Positions 25,051-36,732 are shown, numbered from the stretch's first letter. The stretch: DNA of 64,000 nucleotides from Apoderus coryli (GCA_911728435.2 OU452199.1:21586860-21650859), one strand, 5' to 3'. The notes: generated from the letters alone by a model not told the origin. Numbers and translations: made by a program.

Positions 25051-25329
25051 TCATTTTAACCTATTAAATCCGTATAAAACCCACTTTGTTTTGAATCTGT
25101 AATGGCATATTAGATCTAATCATATTTAAAACTTATAGAGACCAATACAATTCCATTGATGTGTTTTATATGTATATCCAAATAAACCCAAACCATATTG
25201 AATCATATAAGATTACTATTAAAATAACATAGAGCTTGTCAAAGCCAGATTAAAACCTACATTCACTTATAGATACTTATAGATCCAGATCAAGTTTTAA
25301 TATGATTCTATACGGTATTTTCAACAGGG

Positions 25330-25936
25330 TAGGATCTGAAAAAGCGCAACAAATCTGTGTGAAAGCCAATGTTGTTCATCTTTTGCAGAACAATCGTCAA
25401 TTGTCAAAGGCCTTCGTGAAATCTGTATAGATTGTGTCAACTTGTAGTCCTTGTCCTACAATGGGGTAAACCGTTTGGAAAAATTCTGCAAGATTCGATA
25501 TCGTTGACCGTTTTCTAAAAAATCCATGCTGTTGTGTGACTATACAGTTTTTAATATTTTCTCAAAAACCTTCGAAAAGTTGGACAATATTGATATAGGC
25601 CTGTAATTGACTACTCTACTGGTGTCACCCGACTTATGTACCGGGCATATCCGTGCGGATTTTCATACCCGGGGAAAAGTGCAGAATTCCAAGGATTTGT
25701 TGTATAAAATAACTAAAGGCTCAGTAAATACATGAGCACAATCCTTTAGTAAAAATGCTGGCACATTGTCCAAACCGGACGTCAGTTTTGGTTTTAATTC
25801 TTTTAATACCTTTAACACGTCATTTGAGTCAACAGAACCTGCAGAAATTACGTTATGAATTATCGTCGCTACACTGCTTGCTGCTTGTTTCATTTATGCT
25901 AACAGCTAACATTGCAATACGATTTTGTAGAAATTC
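25330..25936 (-). pseudogene. CR1-type non-LTR ORF2, N-terminal half of RT
   Basis: Upstream half of the RT at 12563-13720. Motifs in order: LKELKPKLTSGLDNVPAFLL (25780-25840), CPVHKSGDTSRVVNYRPISI (25590-25650), QHGFFRKRSTISNLAEFF, YTDFTKAFD and GFHTDLLRFFRSY, ending at the insertion point 25330. These are RT blocks 1-4 of CR1-like ORF2. Frames shift near 25663 and 25885, so the copy is inactive. Upstream, the frame crosses the hAT-type MITE at 25937-26716 and resumes at 26725 (ANNVEKNIIVEF). Confidence 0.88.
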
Positions 25937-26716
25937 TAGGGATGTCAACGATATATCGATATATTAAAAATTTCGATATATTTTAATCGATATATTTCTT
26001 TCGATATATCGAAACAAATATCGATATATACAACACGATATATCGGTACATTATCAAAATAAATGTATCTGCTACAGCTGCTTTCTTTCGCTAGTTTTCT
26101 TGGTCCGGATTTATTAGTCAGGATTTGTTGGATTTCTGAAGGCTCGATAAGTTTACCTAAAAGAGGCAAGGGGGTTACGTATCCCGATCCCGATGGGCGC
26201 TAAAGTGGGGATGAATCAGAAAATGCGTTTTTAGCGAAAGAACATGTGAATCCAAACGCGTTTGGATCCTGAAATCAGTAGCTAAAGAAAGTAGCTTACA
26301 TACACCGGTTTAAAACTAAAAGGTCCTTGTTGTGTTGCCGTAGCAGTCGACGCACACAACAAAAAATCGAAATCGTCTAACTGGAAATAGATTATCAAAA
26401 TTATTATTTCTAAGTTCTGTCCTGTACATAACCTGATGTAATTATTTTTAAAGAATATTCTTACGTTTGTTTGGAATGCATATGTATTTTCAGCCAAATA
26501 AATTTTAATGAATACTATTTTATTTAATTATTTGAATCTTTAAAATTTGAAGTTTATTTACAACTAGAATCCACTCTAAAATAAAAATATAGCAAATATA
26601 TCGATATATATAAAATATCGATATTTTTCATTCGATATATCGAGTATATCGATATATAGTTTCGATATATCTTTTGATTCAATATATCGATATATTTATT
26701 TATTTTGCTATCCCTA
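25937..26716. mobile_element. hAT-type MITE with perfect 8-bp TSD
   Basis: The ends are TAGGGATGTC and GCTATCCCTA, flanked by AGAAATTC at 25929-25936 and 26717-26724. The subterminal 100 bp on both sides are packed with ATATCGATAT motifs, many of them palindromic. Eight-base duplications and TAGGGAT-type ends fit hAT. No transposase is seen, and short frames inside are not convincing. It interrupts the RT pseudogene, and its removal restores an open frame. Confidence 0.9.
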
Positions 26717-26770
26717 AGAAATTCAACTATTATATTTTTTTCTACGTTGTTTGCATAGAAATCTTATATC

Positions 26771-27720
26771 TTCGTTCGCGGCCACGATGCTGAATTGATT
26801 CTGAACTGAATCGTGACGTCACAGAACTGGTTTTAAAGCGCAGGCGCGGTTCGAAATGCGTTCATAACTGCAATCACCGCGAACGCAAAATAGAACCAAA
26901 ATAGAATCGTATAGCTGGATGCCGGAATATTTTAATTTTATGTTGTATGTTCTGTTGTTGTCGTGCAACAGTTGTTAATAAAAGTTAGACATTTGAAGAA
27001 ATTTGAGTTATATTTTGGATTTTTATGTTGACGTGTTCAATCTTTAATCACTGTTCAGTCCAGTTCACTCAAATATTATCCCTATTATGAAGATACTGTC
27101 CCGCAATTTGGTGAAGAAGAATATCGTGAACATTTAAATAATGTAATTGAAACAAGAAACGTTTAATTGAAAACTTATTTTATTTTTGTTGTTTTCAATT
27201 TTTTTAGGACGTCACGGTCACTAAATACTTCATAAGAAATAAAAAGTAAAACCTCAATAATAACAGACCCAAAAAATTTCTGCTTTTATTTATAATACTC
27301 AGATCTATCTACCTGAAAAAATAAAATCCTTCAACCCCTATTCTACTCTTTCTTGGATGTCTTCTTCTTTGTAGTCACTGACACTGTCTAAAACCCTTAT
27401 CATTGTCTTTATTTCTTTATAAAGACAATGCTCTTATATACCTACAAGGATAAAACATATAAAAAATAAATAAATATAACCAGTGTATAATTGTTGGTTA
27501 GCCAGATTGCGCATGTCAGAACCAACAGTTCTTCCTCAGTCCGTAGAACTGAAAAATCGATTCAGAACCAGTAATGAACTGATTCTTTTTTCACCGCGAA
27601 CGCCAAAGTGTTTGATTCTATTACTAGTAGTCCGATAATTTTTTCACCGCGAACGCCGAAATCGAAACTGCGCAAGCGTAGAGAACTAGAACCAATTCAG
27701 AATCGTGGCCGCGAACGAAG
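26771..27720. mobile_element. TIR element with CTTCGTTCGCGGCCACGAT ends
   Basis: The left CTTCGTTCGCGGCCACGAT and the inverted right end match almost perfectly, and similarity extends through CTGAATTGRTTCT and TTCACCGCGAACGC blocks. About 950 bp and non-coding. I found no convincing TSD, so the superfamily is left open. A micro-insertion (27394-27437) lies within it. Confidence 0.75.
27394..27437. other. Palindromic micro-insertion, TSD C(C/T)CTTAT
   Basis: CCCTTAT (27394-27400), a 30-bp insert (27401-27430) made of CATTGTCTTTATTTC plus the inverse of CATTGTCTTTATAAA, then CTCTTAT (27431-27437). The repeats match at 6 of 7 positions. Confidence 0.7.
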
Positions 27721-30169
27721 CTTGAGCATTTAATTAAAATGCCAACGTGCCGAGCCAATCAGAGCATTTGGGGCGGAGCTTTCCTTGGCGCGCTTTTGAA
27801 TTTAACCGCTATTCAACTTATTTTGCAACTGAAATTTATTCGATATTTAATTGGAATGAGTTTTTCAGTAAAATAATTTAAATATTAATATGTATAAGGT
27901 ATTCGCAAAGAAAGTCTGTTGAACTTTCCTTTGTACTAGGTATTTCTTGATATACCTAGCTGAAAAACCTTCATTTCGTATATCGGAAAAACGATACTCA
28001 AATATATTTATGTATAATTTGAATTTAACTATCTAATTTTAAAATCATTTTATGCATTACAGATAGGAAGTCAGGAAATAAAAAAAAGGCACATTATTCT
28101 CAATAGTTTATTTTTAGCTATATATATCAAATTATACACAATGATAATAAATAATAATTACAATATAATATTATAAAAGTCACAATAAGAAAAAATAGTA
28201 TGTAATGTGAAAAAGTGATAGAATTAAAAGGAAAATATCTATTGAAATAGTACGCACTATGAAAAAGTAATAATAAATTAAAAACGTTAACTAGCAAATG
28301 CACACTTATAAAAACCCCACCAAACCAAATAATCGATGTAACAATTTAAATGATATAACCTCCTACCTACCTAACCTCCTATGTTACAAGTCCAAAAAGT
28401 CACTTACCTTAGAAATTCATATGCTTTATTAATCTTTGGTAATAATGTATATAATAAACAATGTTTTACAATTTACCACACATATGGATACTATACACAG
28501 TATGATCCAAGGATAATTGTCTCTTTTTCCCATTCTCGTAAATCAATACTCTTGTTTTTAATGTCGGTATTCACTGACTAGGGCTTCGGTGATTGGTACT
28601 ATTTTTCCTTTGTTTACCTAAAAATGTAAATAAAGTTTTAGGTTAATTTGTAAGTCATTGTAATCTTACAAACCTATCGTCGATGGCTTCTTCTCGCTGG
28701 GGACTCCTTTTGCATATTGTTGCTAAGAATTATCCTACTATTATTGTTTATATCCATCTACGACGTCAATTTCAATAACATGCCATTTCGTCACAATGAT
28801 TGACCAATCACAAAATTGGAATAGGGTTTGACCTCTAATTTCCCGGCTAATTTGTCTTTGTTAAAGACAAGAATTAAGTGGTTCGGCCATTTTATTGATT
28901 TCTGTGGAAACAGTAGCGAGTGTTCCGATAAAAGCTTGATTAAGTTTGGTAAAACTATTGTGGAGGCACTTGTAGTAAATTTAATTGGTGCTCCACGTAA
29001 CTGATTTGGTGGTTTTGTATTCGAGAACTACTCGCTGTAAAGTCGAACTGTATTTCACCAACTAAAAGGCCATCCAACAACTAAGGTAGGATACCATATT
29101 CAATAAAGTACTTTATGCTTAAGTAGATTGTGCTGTATGCTGACCCCATTCTCTGCTTTTAGGCCTTCTTCTTTTTCTTTTTCCTTGGGCTTTGTCCCAC
29201 TTTATTGTGCTGTTTGTAAACGCTTTTTGCCGTAACCATTGCATGTGTTACGTATCACTGGTTTGGCTTGTGAAGAGTCTTCAACACCGTACACCGTACT
29301 TGTACTATCAGCCCGGTAGCTGGAGTGACCACATACATAGCGTGGATTACTGGTGTGTTCCCATACTTGTTGGTGCCCCGAGTACATGGTCTGAGGATTG
29401 GATTGAGCCTACGCATAATCCAGGCTCCACAGATAAGCAATTCTTAGATAATAGTATAAATACCATATCTACACCTACACACATCATCAATTAAACAATT
29501 AAAGTTTTATTTAGAACCGGTATCTACTAGTCATTAAATTTTATTAAGTATTTCGTCTTTCATATTATACCTAGTTATCAAAAATAAATAAGTGTTATAT
29601 AAGTTAGTTTACCGTTGGCCACTCTGTAAGCGTCCCCATAGTACTATGGTAACAAGGTTCGGCATTTAAGTGTTTCATATATTTCGTGTGCCTACTTATT
29701 TGTTTAACGTTAAGAATACCTGTTAAAATAATTATTGTTTGTGATAAATTAAGTATTTCTATATATATATAGGTTCTAGGGGATACCTACCCGTTAGTTT
29801 ATAAGACTGATTTTTTGTGTCTTTTAACTGTAACTGTCGCTTTCTGTCCATAATAGTAATAACCAAAATATAAAATCAGTTCTAAATTTAAAATCAATCA
29901 GCTGATGAACCCTATCTAAGTGTCATTTTTCATCTGCTTCTTATTTTCACTTGTTAATAGGCCCCGAGCCTGGATCGTAGATTGGTAAATGGTAGAATAA
30001 GCGTGTACAAATACCTATAGCTCATATTTTCTTATTATTATATATATTTACAGTCATTTATTATTATTATTATATATTTATAGGCATTTTTTAATAGATT
30101 TATATTTATCTACCTGGAAGGAACTGTTTTGTCATTTACTATAGGCAATTTCCTATTTTGTTTAATCAC
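27721..30169. other. No gene recognised
   Basis: Mostly AT-rich spacer. A 25-bp stray piece of the 16-bp minisatellite (CCTCCTACCTACCTAACC) sits at 28356-28380. A GC-richer block at 29150-29450 has overlapping open frames on both strands, up to 100 codons at 29192-29494 plus. I recognise no protein there. Confidence 0.45.
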
Positions 30170-30293
30170 CGGAACTATCAATACACTAAGCGGGCAAAAA
30201 TAGGTGGCGCCTTTTTAATAATACATTTATAGTATAACCCACGACCTCACCGTTTGGCTAGCGGGATATAGGCCCAATGTATTGATAGTGCCT
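30170..30293. repeat. Small inverted-repeat pair
   Basis: ACTATCAATACA near 30174 is mirrored by TGTATTGATAGT near 30279. This is possibly a 120-bp MITE remnant. Confidence 0.45.
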
Positions 30294-30373
30294 CTGCGTC
30301 GATACAGTTTTCTTCGAGGTTGGATTCGATATACCTTCCCCCCTTTGCCCGTTCATCGCGTTAGCCCGTTGGA

Positions 30374-30700
30374 CGTGGCACCTACCTACCTAACCTGCAA
30401 CCTAAACCTCAAGCGCACGAATCAAGCCTGCACTTGGCAAGGGCTTCGCCCTTGATCACCTAGCGAACTACCTACCTACTAACCTCCTACCTACCTAACC
30501 TGCAACCTAAACCTCAAGCGCACGTATCAAGCCTGCACTTGGCAAGGGCTACGCCCTTGCTCACCTAGCGAACTACCTACCTACCTACTAACCTCCTACC
30601 TACCTAACCTCCTACCTACCTAAACTCCAACCTACCTAACCTCCTACCTACCTACCTAACTACCTACCTACCTACCTACCTACCTACCTAACCTCCTACC
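30374..30700. repeat. Array B, left block: 16-bp minisatellite
   Basis: Unit CCTCCTACCTACCTAA, with two hairpin boxes (GCAAGGG...CCCTTG at 30437-30454 and 30542-30560). Each box is preceded by CCTCAAGCGCACGTATCAAG-like sequence. The box is homologous to, but distinct from, the box in arrays A and C. Confidence 0.92.
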
Positions 30701-30915
30701 TTTTTTTTTTTTTGTTGTTTTGTTTCAGCTAACAGAGCAAGAGGCCCTTATGAAAGCCGCCTTTTTTTTGTGGATCAGGAACCGCCTAGAAGGCATAACT
30801 TCTATTCCACAGGCTGTCTTTATTTTTAATGTATTTATGCCGTTCTTTGTGGCATTTATTCTTGGATATTTACATATTTCGATCATCCCTACGTCCCCCT
30901 TCCATTTTAAAATGA

Positions 30916-32620
30916 TTAGGGGTTCGGGTTGCGGATTCTTTCTCTATCTCTTTCTTCCCGCTCTGTGTTCTTCATAATTTCTTTTATAAGTTTATGTAAT
31001 TCTGTCCATTTCTCTTTAGATTCGAGCATAATGTCAATGATGTTTCCTTCATTTATGCGGTTGTTTATTTTTAGCTCCGTTTCAAGTCTTATCCTTTCCC
31101 ACCTATGACATTCTATAATTGTGTGTTTTGGCGTATCAAATCCTTCGCAGTACACACATCGGTCGTCTTCCTGTTTGCCAAACCTTTTCAGATATTGACC
31201 AAAACAGCCGTGTCCTGATAAAAATTGAGTTATATAGTATTCTATGACTTTGTGTTTGCAGTTTGTCCATGTAATAACATTTGTCCACTGGGCTTTTTGC
31301 GTCAAGTTTTCCCATCTTATTTGCCATCGTTCTAGGGTTCGCGCTCTTTCTAGTGCATGGTTTCTGGCTTCTCCTTGAATGTACAATCTGCTTTTTTCCT
31401 CTACTATTAGGTCCACCGGTGGTATTCCTGTAATCGCTTGCAGTGCCTCACCAGAAATTGTGCGATACCCGCTGGAAACTCTAAGAAGAGATTTCCTTTG
31501 ACATCTTTCGGCTACATTTCGGTATTTTTTAATTTGAAGGGAATTGTACCATATCGGGGCGCCGTAAGTAACTATTGACATCATCACTCCATGAAGTGTT
31601 CTCCTCTTGATCCATCCAGGTCCTCCGAGATTGGGTAGGACTCTGCCCAATGCCATGGTTCTTTTCTCAGCCTTTTTTACTGCTTCCAGTATATGTGGAC
31701 CGAAGCTTAAATCTTTATCGAGAGTTATTCCCAGATATTTTATTGTTCTTTTAGGTAGGATTTCGAAGGATTCAAACCTGAACAACACTTCTTGTCTCTG
31801 TCTTGGTCCTGCTAGAATTATTGCCTCTGTTTTTTCTTTAGCTAATTCAAGTCCATTTTGCGTCATCCAGTCTTGCACCACTTCCAGGGAAACCTCGACT
31901 TTGTACACCAGGTCGTTCTTGCAGTCTGCCGTAACCAAGATGCCCAGATCATCGGCAAATGCTATGGTTTGTACTCCTTCCATCAATGGAAGACTGAGGA
32001 CAGGATCGCAGAAAATGTTCCATAGGAGGGGGCCCAACACTGATCCCTGTGGTATTCCGCACGTAACGTATACTTCTGCTTCCTGCTTCGGCTTGATTTT
32101 CCTATGTCTGAGATAGTCCTTGGCCAGATTTATTAAATAAGTGGAGATATTTTTCCTTTCTAGGCCCTCTATAATTTTTCGCCACGGTGCCGAATTAAAG
32201 GCATTTTTGACGTCGAGTGCTATGAATGCACACCACTTTCTGTGCCTTGACCGATTTCTTCTTGCTTCCCAAGCAGTTTTTTTAACTTTAGAAACTGCAT
32301 CAAGAGTAGATCTTCCCCTCCTAAAGCCAAATTGATTTAGGGAGAGGTCCTCCAGTTCATCGAGTTCTTTTTGTATGCGGCTCTTGATCAGTTTTTCGTA
32401 GAGCTTTGATATGGCATCCATGAGGCAGAATGGTCTGTAAGACGACGGTGTTTCTGCTGGTTTGCCGGGTTTTTTTATTAGTATTAAGTTAGCTCTTTTA
32501 CATTTTTCGGGAAAAGTCTGTGTCAACAATAGTTCATTGAACATTTGCAGAAAAGTGTCTGGTTTTGTCTGTATCGCTAGTTTAACTATTTCTGTTGGTA
32601 TGAAATCCGGGCCCGGGGTT
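30916..32620 (-). pseudogene. R1-clade ORF2: reverse transcriptase and C-terminal Cys motif
   Basis: Long RT frame (542 codons from 32544, open further upstream). Motifs: LILIKKPGKPAETPSSYRPF, LNQFGFRRGRSTLDAV, FIALDVKNAFNSAPW, GIPQGSVLGPLLWN and AFADDLGILV (the catalytic ADD), then IKYLGITLDKDLSF. The R1-clade thumb signature LRVSSGYRTISGEALQAI follows, and then a CCHC-like zinc motif, DRCVYCEGFDTPKHTIIECH. The frame ends at 30916. The RT copies the element's RNA at a nicked target. It is separated from the endonuclease frame by a single-base shift in the GKAPGPDF region near 32620, so ORF2 as a whole is broken although the RT is otherwise intact. Confidence 0.92.
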
Positions 32621-33700
32621 TTCCTACTCTCATACTATCGACCGCCTCTTTCAATTCACTCTCAGTAAATAGCTCTACTTCCACCGGCTGGCTAACATTC
32701 CATTTGTCATTTCTTTTTGGAAACAGCAGTTCTATTGCTTTGCGCTTCAGTATGCTGTCCATCTGGTACTGTGGTAGTTCTGCCTTAAATTGGTCCATAA
32801 CTATTTTGTATCCCTTTCCCCAAATATCTGTGTCCAGTTTGTCACATAGTTCCATCCATTTTTCATTCTTCTTATTTCTTATGAGGTTTTTGAGTATACG
32901 TTTTTCTTCCTTATACAAGGTAAATGCCTGCTCAATATCTTCGTCGCTAATGTTACGTGTTCGTTCTCTTGTATATAATCGTCTTTGCCGGTTACATTTG
33001 CTACGCTGTTCCGCAATTTCTGGGCACCACCAATACGGGGACGTCTTGTACATAGTTTCTGTATTTTTGCTTATTTCTGTGGCCCCCTTGAGGATATCCA
33101 AGGTATAGTCAAAAACGCTCCTGTTCGCCGGCATATCACCTAACAACTGGAAGTAGGTCTCTGCGCTCCTTTTGTCTATATTCGTTTTAGGTTTTGATAC
33201 GGACTTTTTGATTCTTCGTTTACCCAACTCGATAACAAAGCTAATATATTTATGATCGCTAAGGGTTTCGCAATCCATTACATGCCATGATGAAACGTAG
33301 TTGGCTAGTTGTTCCGTAGTCATTGTGATATCTATAAAGGACACTGCATTATATCTCACTAGCGTTGGCGCATTGGAGTTGTTTTGAACGGTCCAGTTAC
33401 ATTCGGCTATGTAATCCGCTAGAAGCCTTCCTCTTTCGTCCGTGGTAGGTGATCCCCATTCCCCTGATTGAGCATTAAAGTCGCCTATTATCAACGATGG
33501 ATGTTTATTAGCTTTTATAACACTAGTTAAGTTATCTAGGTATTCTCTATAAATTTCTATTGTTACGTTAGGAGATATATAACATATATATAAGTCGTAT
33601 TTCGGGAAAGCCACTCGTACAAAGCCTTCGAAGCTTTGAGTCTCACGCACTATATGATTTTTTTTATAAAGTACAACGCGACGTCGGATCTGTTGTCTTT
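32586..33700 (-). pseudogene. R1-clade ORF2: endonuclease and linker, 5'-truncated
   Basis: Apurinic-like endonuclease. SLIIGDFNAQSGEWGSPTTD, RYNAVSFIDITMTTEQL and MDCETLSDHKYISFVI carry the expected catalytic residues (D of GDFN, and SDHKYI). The domain begins inside the fold (RSDVALYF at about 33680), so the N-terminal catalytic residues are lost. A basic linker follows (WWCPEIAEQRSKCNRQRRLY) and then KEAVDSMRVGKP, where a single-base deletion shifts the frame into the RT. In R1-type elements this domain nicks a specific site, which fits the exact position of insertion in array B. ORF1 is absent. Confidence 0.9.
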
Positions 33701-34203
33701 ACCTAACCTCCTACCTACCTAACCTCCTACCTACCTAACCTGCAACCTAAACCTCGAGCGCACGTATCAAGCCTGCACTTGGCAAGGGCTTCGCCCTTGC
33801 TAACCTACCGAACTACCTACCTACTAACCTCCTACCTACCTAACCTCCTACCTACCTAACCTCCTACCTACCTAACCTCCTACCTACCTAACCTCCTACC
33901 TACCTAACCTCCTACCTACCTAACCTCCTACCTACCTAACCTCCTACCTACCTAACCTCCTACCTACCTAACCTCCTACCTACCTAACCTCCTACCTACC
34001 TAACCTCCTACCTACCTAACCTCCTACCTACCTAACCTCCTACCTACCTAACCTCCTACCTACCTAACCTCCTACCTACCTAACCTCCTACCTACCTAAC
34101 CTCCTACCTACCTAACCTCCTACCTACCTAACCTCCTACCTACCTAACCTCCTACCTACCTAACCTCCTACCTACCTAACCTCCTACCTACCTAACCTCC
34201 TAC
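33701..34203. repeat. Array B, middle block
   Basis: One hairpin box (33782-33800), then about 22 almost invariant copies of the 16-bp unit. This homogeneity is higher than in arrays A and C and suggests recent expansion or gene conversion. Confidence 0.93.
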
Positions 34204-35088
34204 TTTTTTTTTTTTTTTTGAGGACGTAGTTTGCGCTCAAGCTAACAAAAACAAGAGTCCCTCAATGAACCGCCTTTGTGTTGAATGGAACCGCCAATCT
34301 AGGCATGACTTCCATAGCAATTTTTATCGATATTCCCTACGTCACCCTTCCACAGATTGTGATTAGGGGTTCGGGTTCAGTTGTATCATTCTTTCTTCTT
34401 CTTATTTTTTTCCTAGTACGCGCCTCACATAATTGTGGATTGTCTGCCATTTATCTTTGCTATCCAGCATTAAGTTTATAATATTCTCCTGGTTAATTTG
34501 TGTTTCCAGTTCTAGTTCAACTTCGGTTCTTCCAATGAGCCACCGTGGGCACTGAAATAACGTGTGGGTAACTGTGTCCACTTCCTGGCAGTACACGCAA
34601 CGGTCATCCGTAGATCTTTTTATTCTTAATGTGTACAATTTGAAGCAACCGTGCTCGGTCAGCATCTGGGTCAAATAGTAGTCAACGATTTTGTGTTTGC
34701 TGTTGATCCACGGGGAGAGCTCAGGGATTAGGTTTTTTGTCCATTGGGCTTTAACTGTTTCATCATTCCACCGTTGTTGCCATTGTTGTATTGTACTTTC
34801 TCTTTCGGTTTTTTTATTTCGATCTTCATGTCCCTCGTAAAGCCTGGATCTCTCTTCAACTAAAAGATCAATGGGTGGGGTTCCAGTAATTACCTGCAGG
34901 GCTTCCGCTGATATCGTTCGATAACCACTCGCGACTCTTAGCAATGATTTCCTTTGTAAGCCCAATGTCATCTTCCGGTACTTTTCCATCCTTAGCGCTG
35001 TGACCCATATCGCTGCCCCATACAATAGAATGGAATTTGTAACCCCCATTAAAATCGCTCTCTTTCCCCAGCTTGGTCCACCAATATT
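34204..35088 (-). mobile_element. R1-clade retrotransposon in array B, copy 2 (3' part)
   Basis: A 0.9-kb, 5'-truncated element with a poly(A) tail (T run from 34204) and 5' junction at 35088. It carries the RT thumb and C-terminal region at 34402-35085 (LLYGAAIWVTALRMEKY; LLRVASGYRTISAEALQVI; DRCVYCQEVDTVTHTLFQC). It is clearly diverged from copy 1, so this was an independent insertion. Its flanks end CCTCCTAC and resume ACCTAACCTCC, the same position in the 16-bp unit as copy 1. Frame open, element dead by truncation. Confidence 0.9.
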
Positions 35089-36037
35089 ACCTAACCTCCT
35101 ACCTACCTAACCTCCTACCTACCTAACCTCCTACCTACCTAACCTCCTACCTACCTAACCTCCTACCTACCTAACCTACTACCTACCTAACCTCCTACCT
35201 ACCCAACCTCCTACCTACCTAGCCTCCTACCTAACCTCCTACCTATCTAACCTGCAACCTAAACCTCAAGCGGACGTATCAAGCCTGCACTTGGCAAGGG
35301 CTTCGCCCTTGCTCACCTAGCGAACTACCTACCTACCTAACCTCCTACCTACCCAACCTCCCTACCTAGCCTCCTAACTATCTAACCTCCTACCTACCTA
35401 ACCTCCTACCTACCTAACCTCCTACCTACCTAACCTCCTACCTACCTAACCTCCTACCTACCTAACCTCCTACCTACCTAACCTCCTACCTACCTAACCT
35501 CCTACCTACCTAACCTCCTACCTACCTAACCTGCAACCTAAACCTCAAGCGCACGTATCATGCCTGCACTTGGCAAGGGCTTCGCCCTTGCTAACCTACC
35601 GAACTACCTACCTACTAACCTCCTACCTACCTAACCTCCTACCTACCTAACCTCCTACCTACCTAACCTCCTACCTACCTAACCTCCTACCTACCTAACC
35701 TCCTACCTACCTAACCTCCTACCTACCTAACCTCCTACCTACCTAACCTCCTACCTACCTAACCTCCTACCTACCTAACCTCCTACCTACCTAACCTCCT
35801 ACCTACCTAACCTCCTACCTACCTAACCTCCTACCTACCTAACCTCCTACCTACCTAACCTGCTACCTACCTAACCTGCAACCTAAACCTCAAGCGCACG
35901 TGTCAAGCCTGCACTTGGCAAGGGCTTTGCCCTTGCTAACCTACCGAACTACTTACCTACTAACCTCCTACCTACCTAGGCTTGATACGTGCGTTTGAGG
36001 TTTGGTAGGTAGGAGGTTAGGTAGGTAGGAGGTTAGG
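35089..36037. repeat. Array B, right block, ending in an inverted segment
   Basis: 16-bp units with hairpin boxes at 35294-35312, 35573-35591 and 35918-35936. Near 35980 the orientation flips: CCTACCTAGG is followed by CTTGATACGTGCG and GAGGTTTGGTAGGTAGGAGG, the box tail and units in reverse complement. The array stops abruptly at the repeated P-type sequence starting 36038. Another 34-bp piece in flipped orientation lies at 36479-36512. Confidence 0.9.
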
Positions 36038-36376
36038 TATTATTTTTGATTTCTGTACTGTACGGCATGTTTGGAGCTAATTGATAGATCTCAATTTTCA
36101 GTTAATTGTTGACTGTGGAAATGGTACCATAGGAAATGCACAAGAATTTTTTTTATATTGATTTCGACTCGCTAAGGATATACCTATTGAACCTCATGGG
36201 CGATCTGAAGAGAATAAAAAGAAATTAACCCGAACCTTAAAAAGTTGAAGGTTATATATAATTTTTTTTCTATTTTCGGAAAAATGTCTAAAATACAAGG
36301 CAAAAATGGGTTTTAATGTAACAGATTTCGGCTATTCTAAAGGCAGGGAAAAGAAAATGACACATTTCTGCAGGGA
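36038..36376 (-). repeat. Direct duplicate of the P-type gene 3' region
   Basis: About 335 bp almost identical to 36876-37200, including the last codons of the transposase frame. The copies diverge abruptly at both edges. Between them (36377-36875) are unrelated AT-rich DNA and a 34-bp minisatellite piece. Confidence 0.88.
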
Positions 36377-36732
36377 AATTTTTGTGATTTTGTGTTCTTG
36401 AAGGCTACTAAAAGGCAAAAAGATAATAAATTTTTTATATAACTAATTGTTTGACATAACTTAGTTTTCTAAATGATGGTTAGGTAGGTAGGAGGTTAGG
36501 TAGGTAGGTAGGATATTTAATATTTCAATCAACGGTTTTGTTCGCTTATTCATTGTAAAAGTGTTTTAACGTAGGAGAGCATGAATTTAATCAAGTGGTT
36601 ATGTATTTGAATTTTTGTTTCTTGTATGGAACTGCTTCCAGAAATTTATTGTCTCTAAATATATAATTTGCTTTAATAAATATATTACTTATCCTCGATA
36701 AATTATTTAAATATAAATCATACATTACCTAT

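Larger units (their letters stand above)
13721..25329. mobile_element. 11.6-kb TIR element with TA duplication, satellite-filled
   Basis: The left end CCCTGTTGAAAATGCC (13721) and the inverted right end CCCTGTTGAAAATACC (ending 25329) form TIRs with about 26 of 30 matches. TA flanks both ends (13719-13720 and 25330-25331). Removing the element joins R-F-F-R-S-Y to L-C-E-P-R-L-L-I in the interrupted RT frame, which proves both borders. A TA duplication is typical of Tc1/mariner-related elements. Inside are a 110-bp satellite near the left end, a 182-bp satellite near the right end, and about 5.7 kb between them with possible exons. No intact transposase is recognised. Confidence 0.9.
30701..33700 (-). 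mobile_element. R1-clade non-LTR retrotransposon in array B, copy 1
   Basis: A 3.0-kb, 5'-truncated element whose poly(A) tail is the T run at 30701-30713. Its 5' end stops at 33700 inside the endonuclease domain. Minisatellite lies directly on both sides: the left flank ends CCTCCTACC and the right flank begins ACCTAACCTCC. Removing the element rebuilds an uninterrupted repeat, with no more than one base of uncertainty. R1-clade elements such as TRAS and SART are known to target telomeric repeats. This copy sits in a TTAGG-like array in the same manner. Confidence 0.88.

Noticed and set aside
28852..28870. TTGTCTTTGTTAAAGACAA as another scar
   Set aside because: No flanking direct repeat. 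Kept out of the set although the arms are similar.
29192..29494. 100-codon frame as a host gene
   Set aside because: Overlapping frames exist on the other strand too. No splice signals or recognisable motif; left as an unassigned GC-richer block.
31607..32116. 169-codon plus-strand frame, and similar plus-strand frames at 32141-33108
   Set aside because: Antisense to the R1-clade ORF2, which has clear RT and endonuclease motifs.
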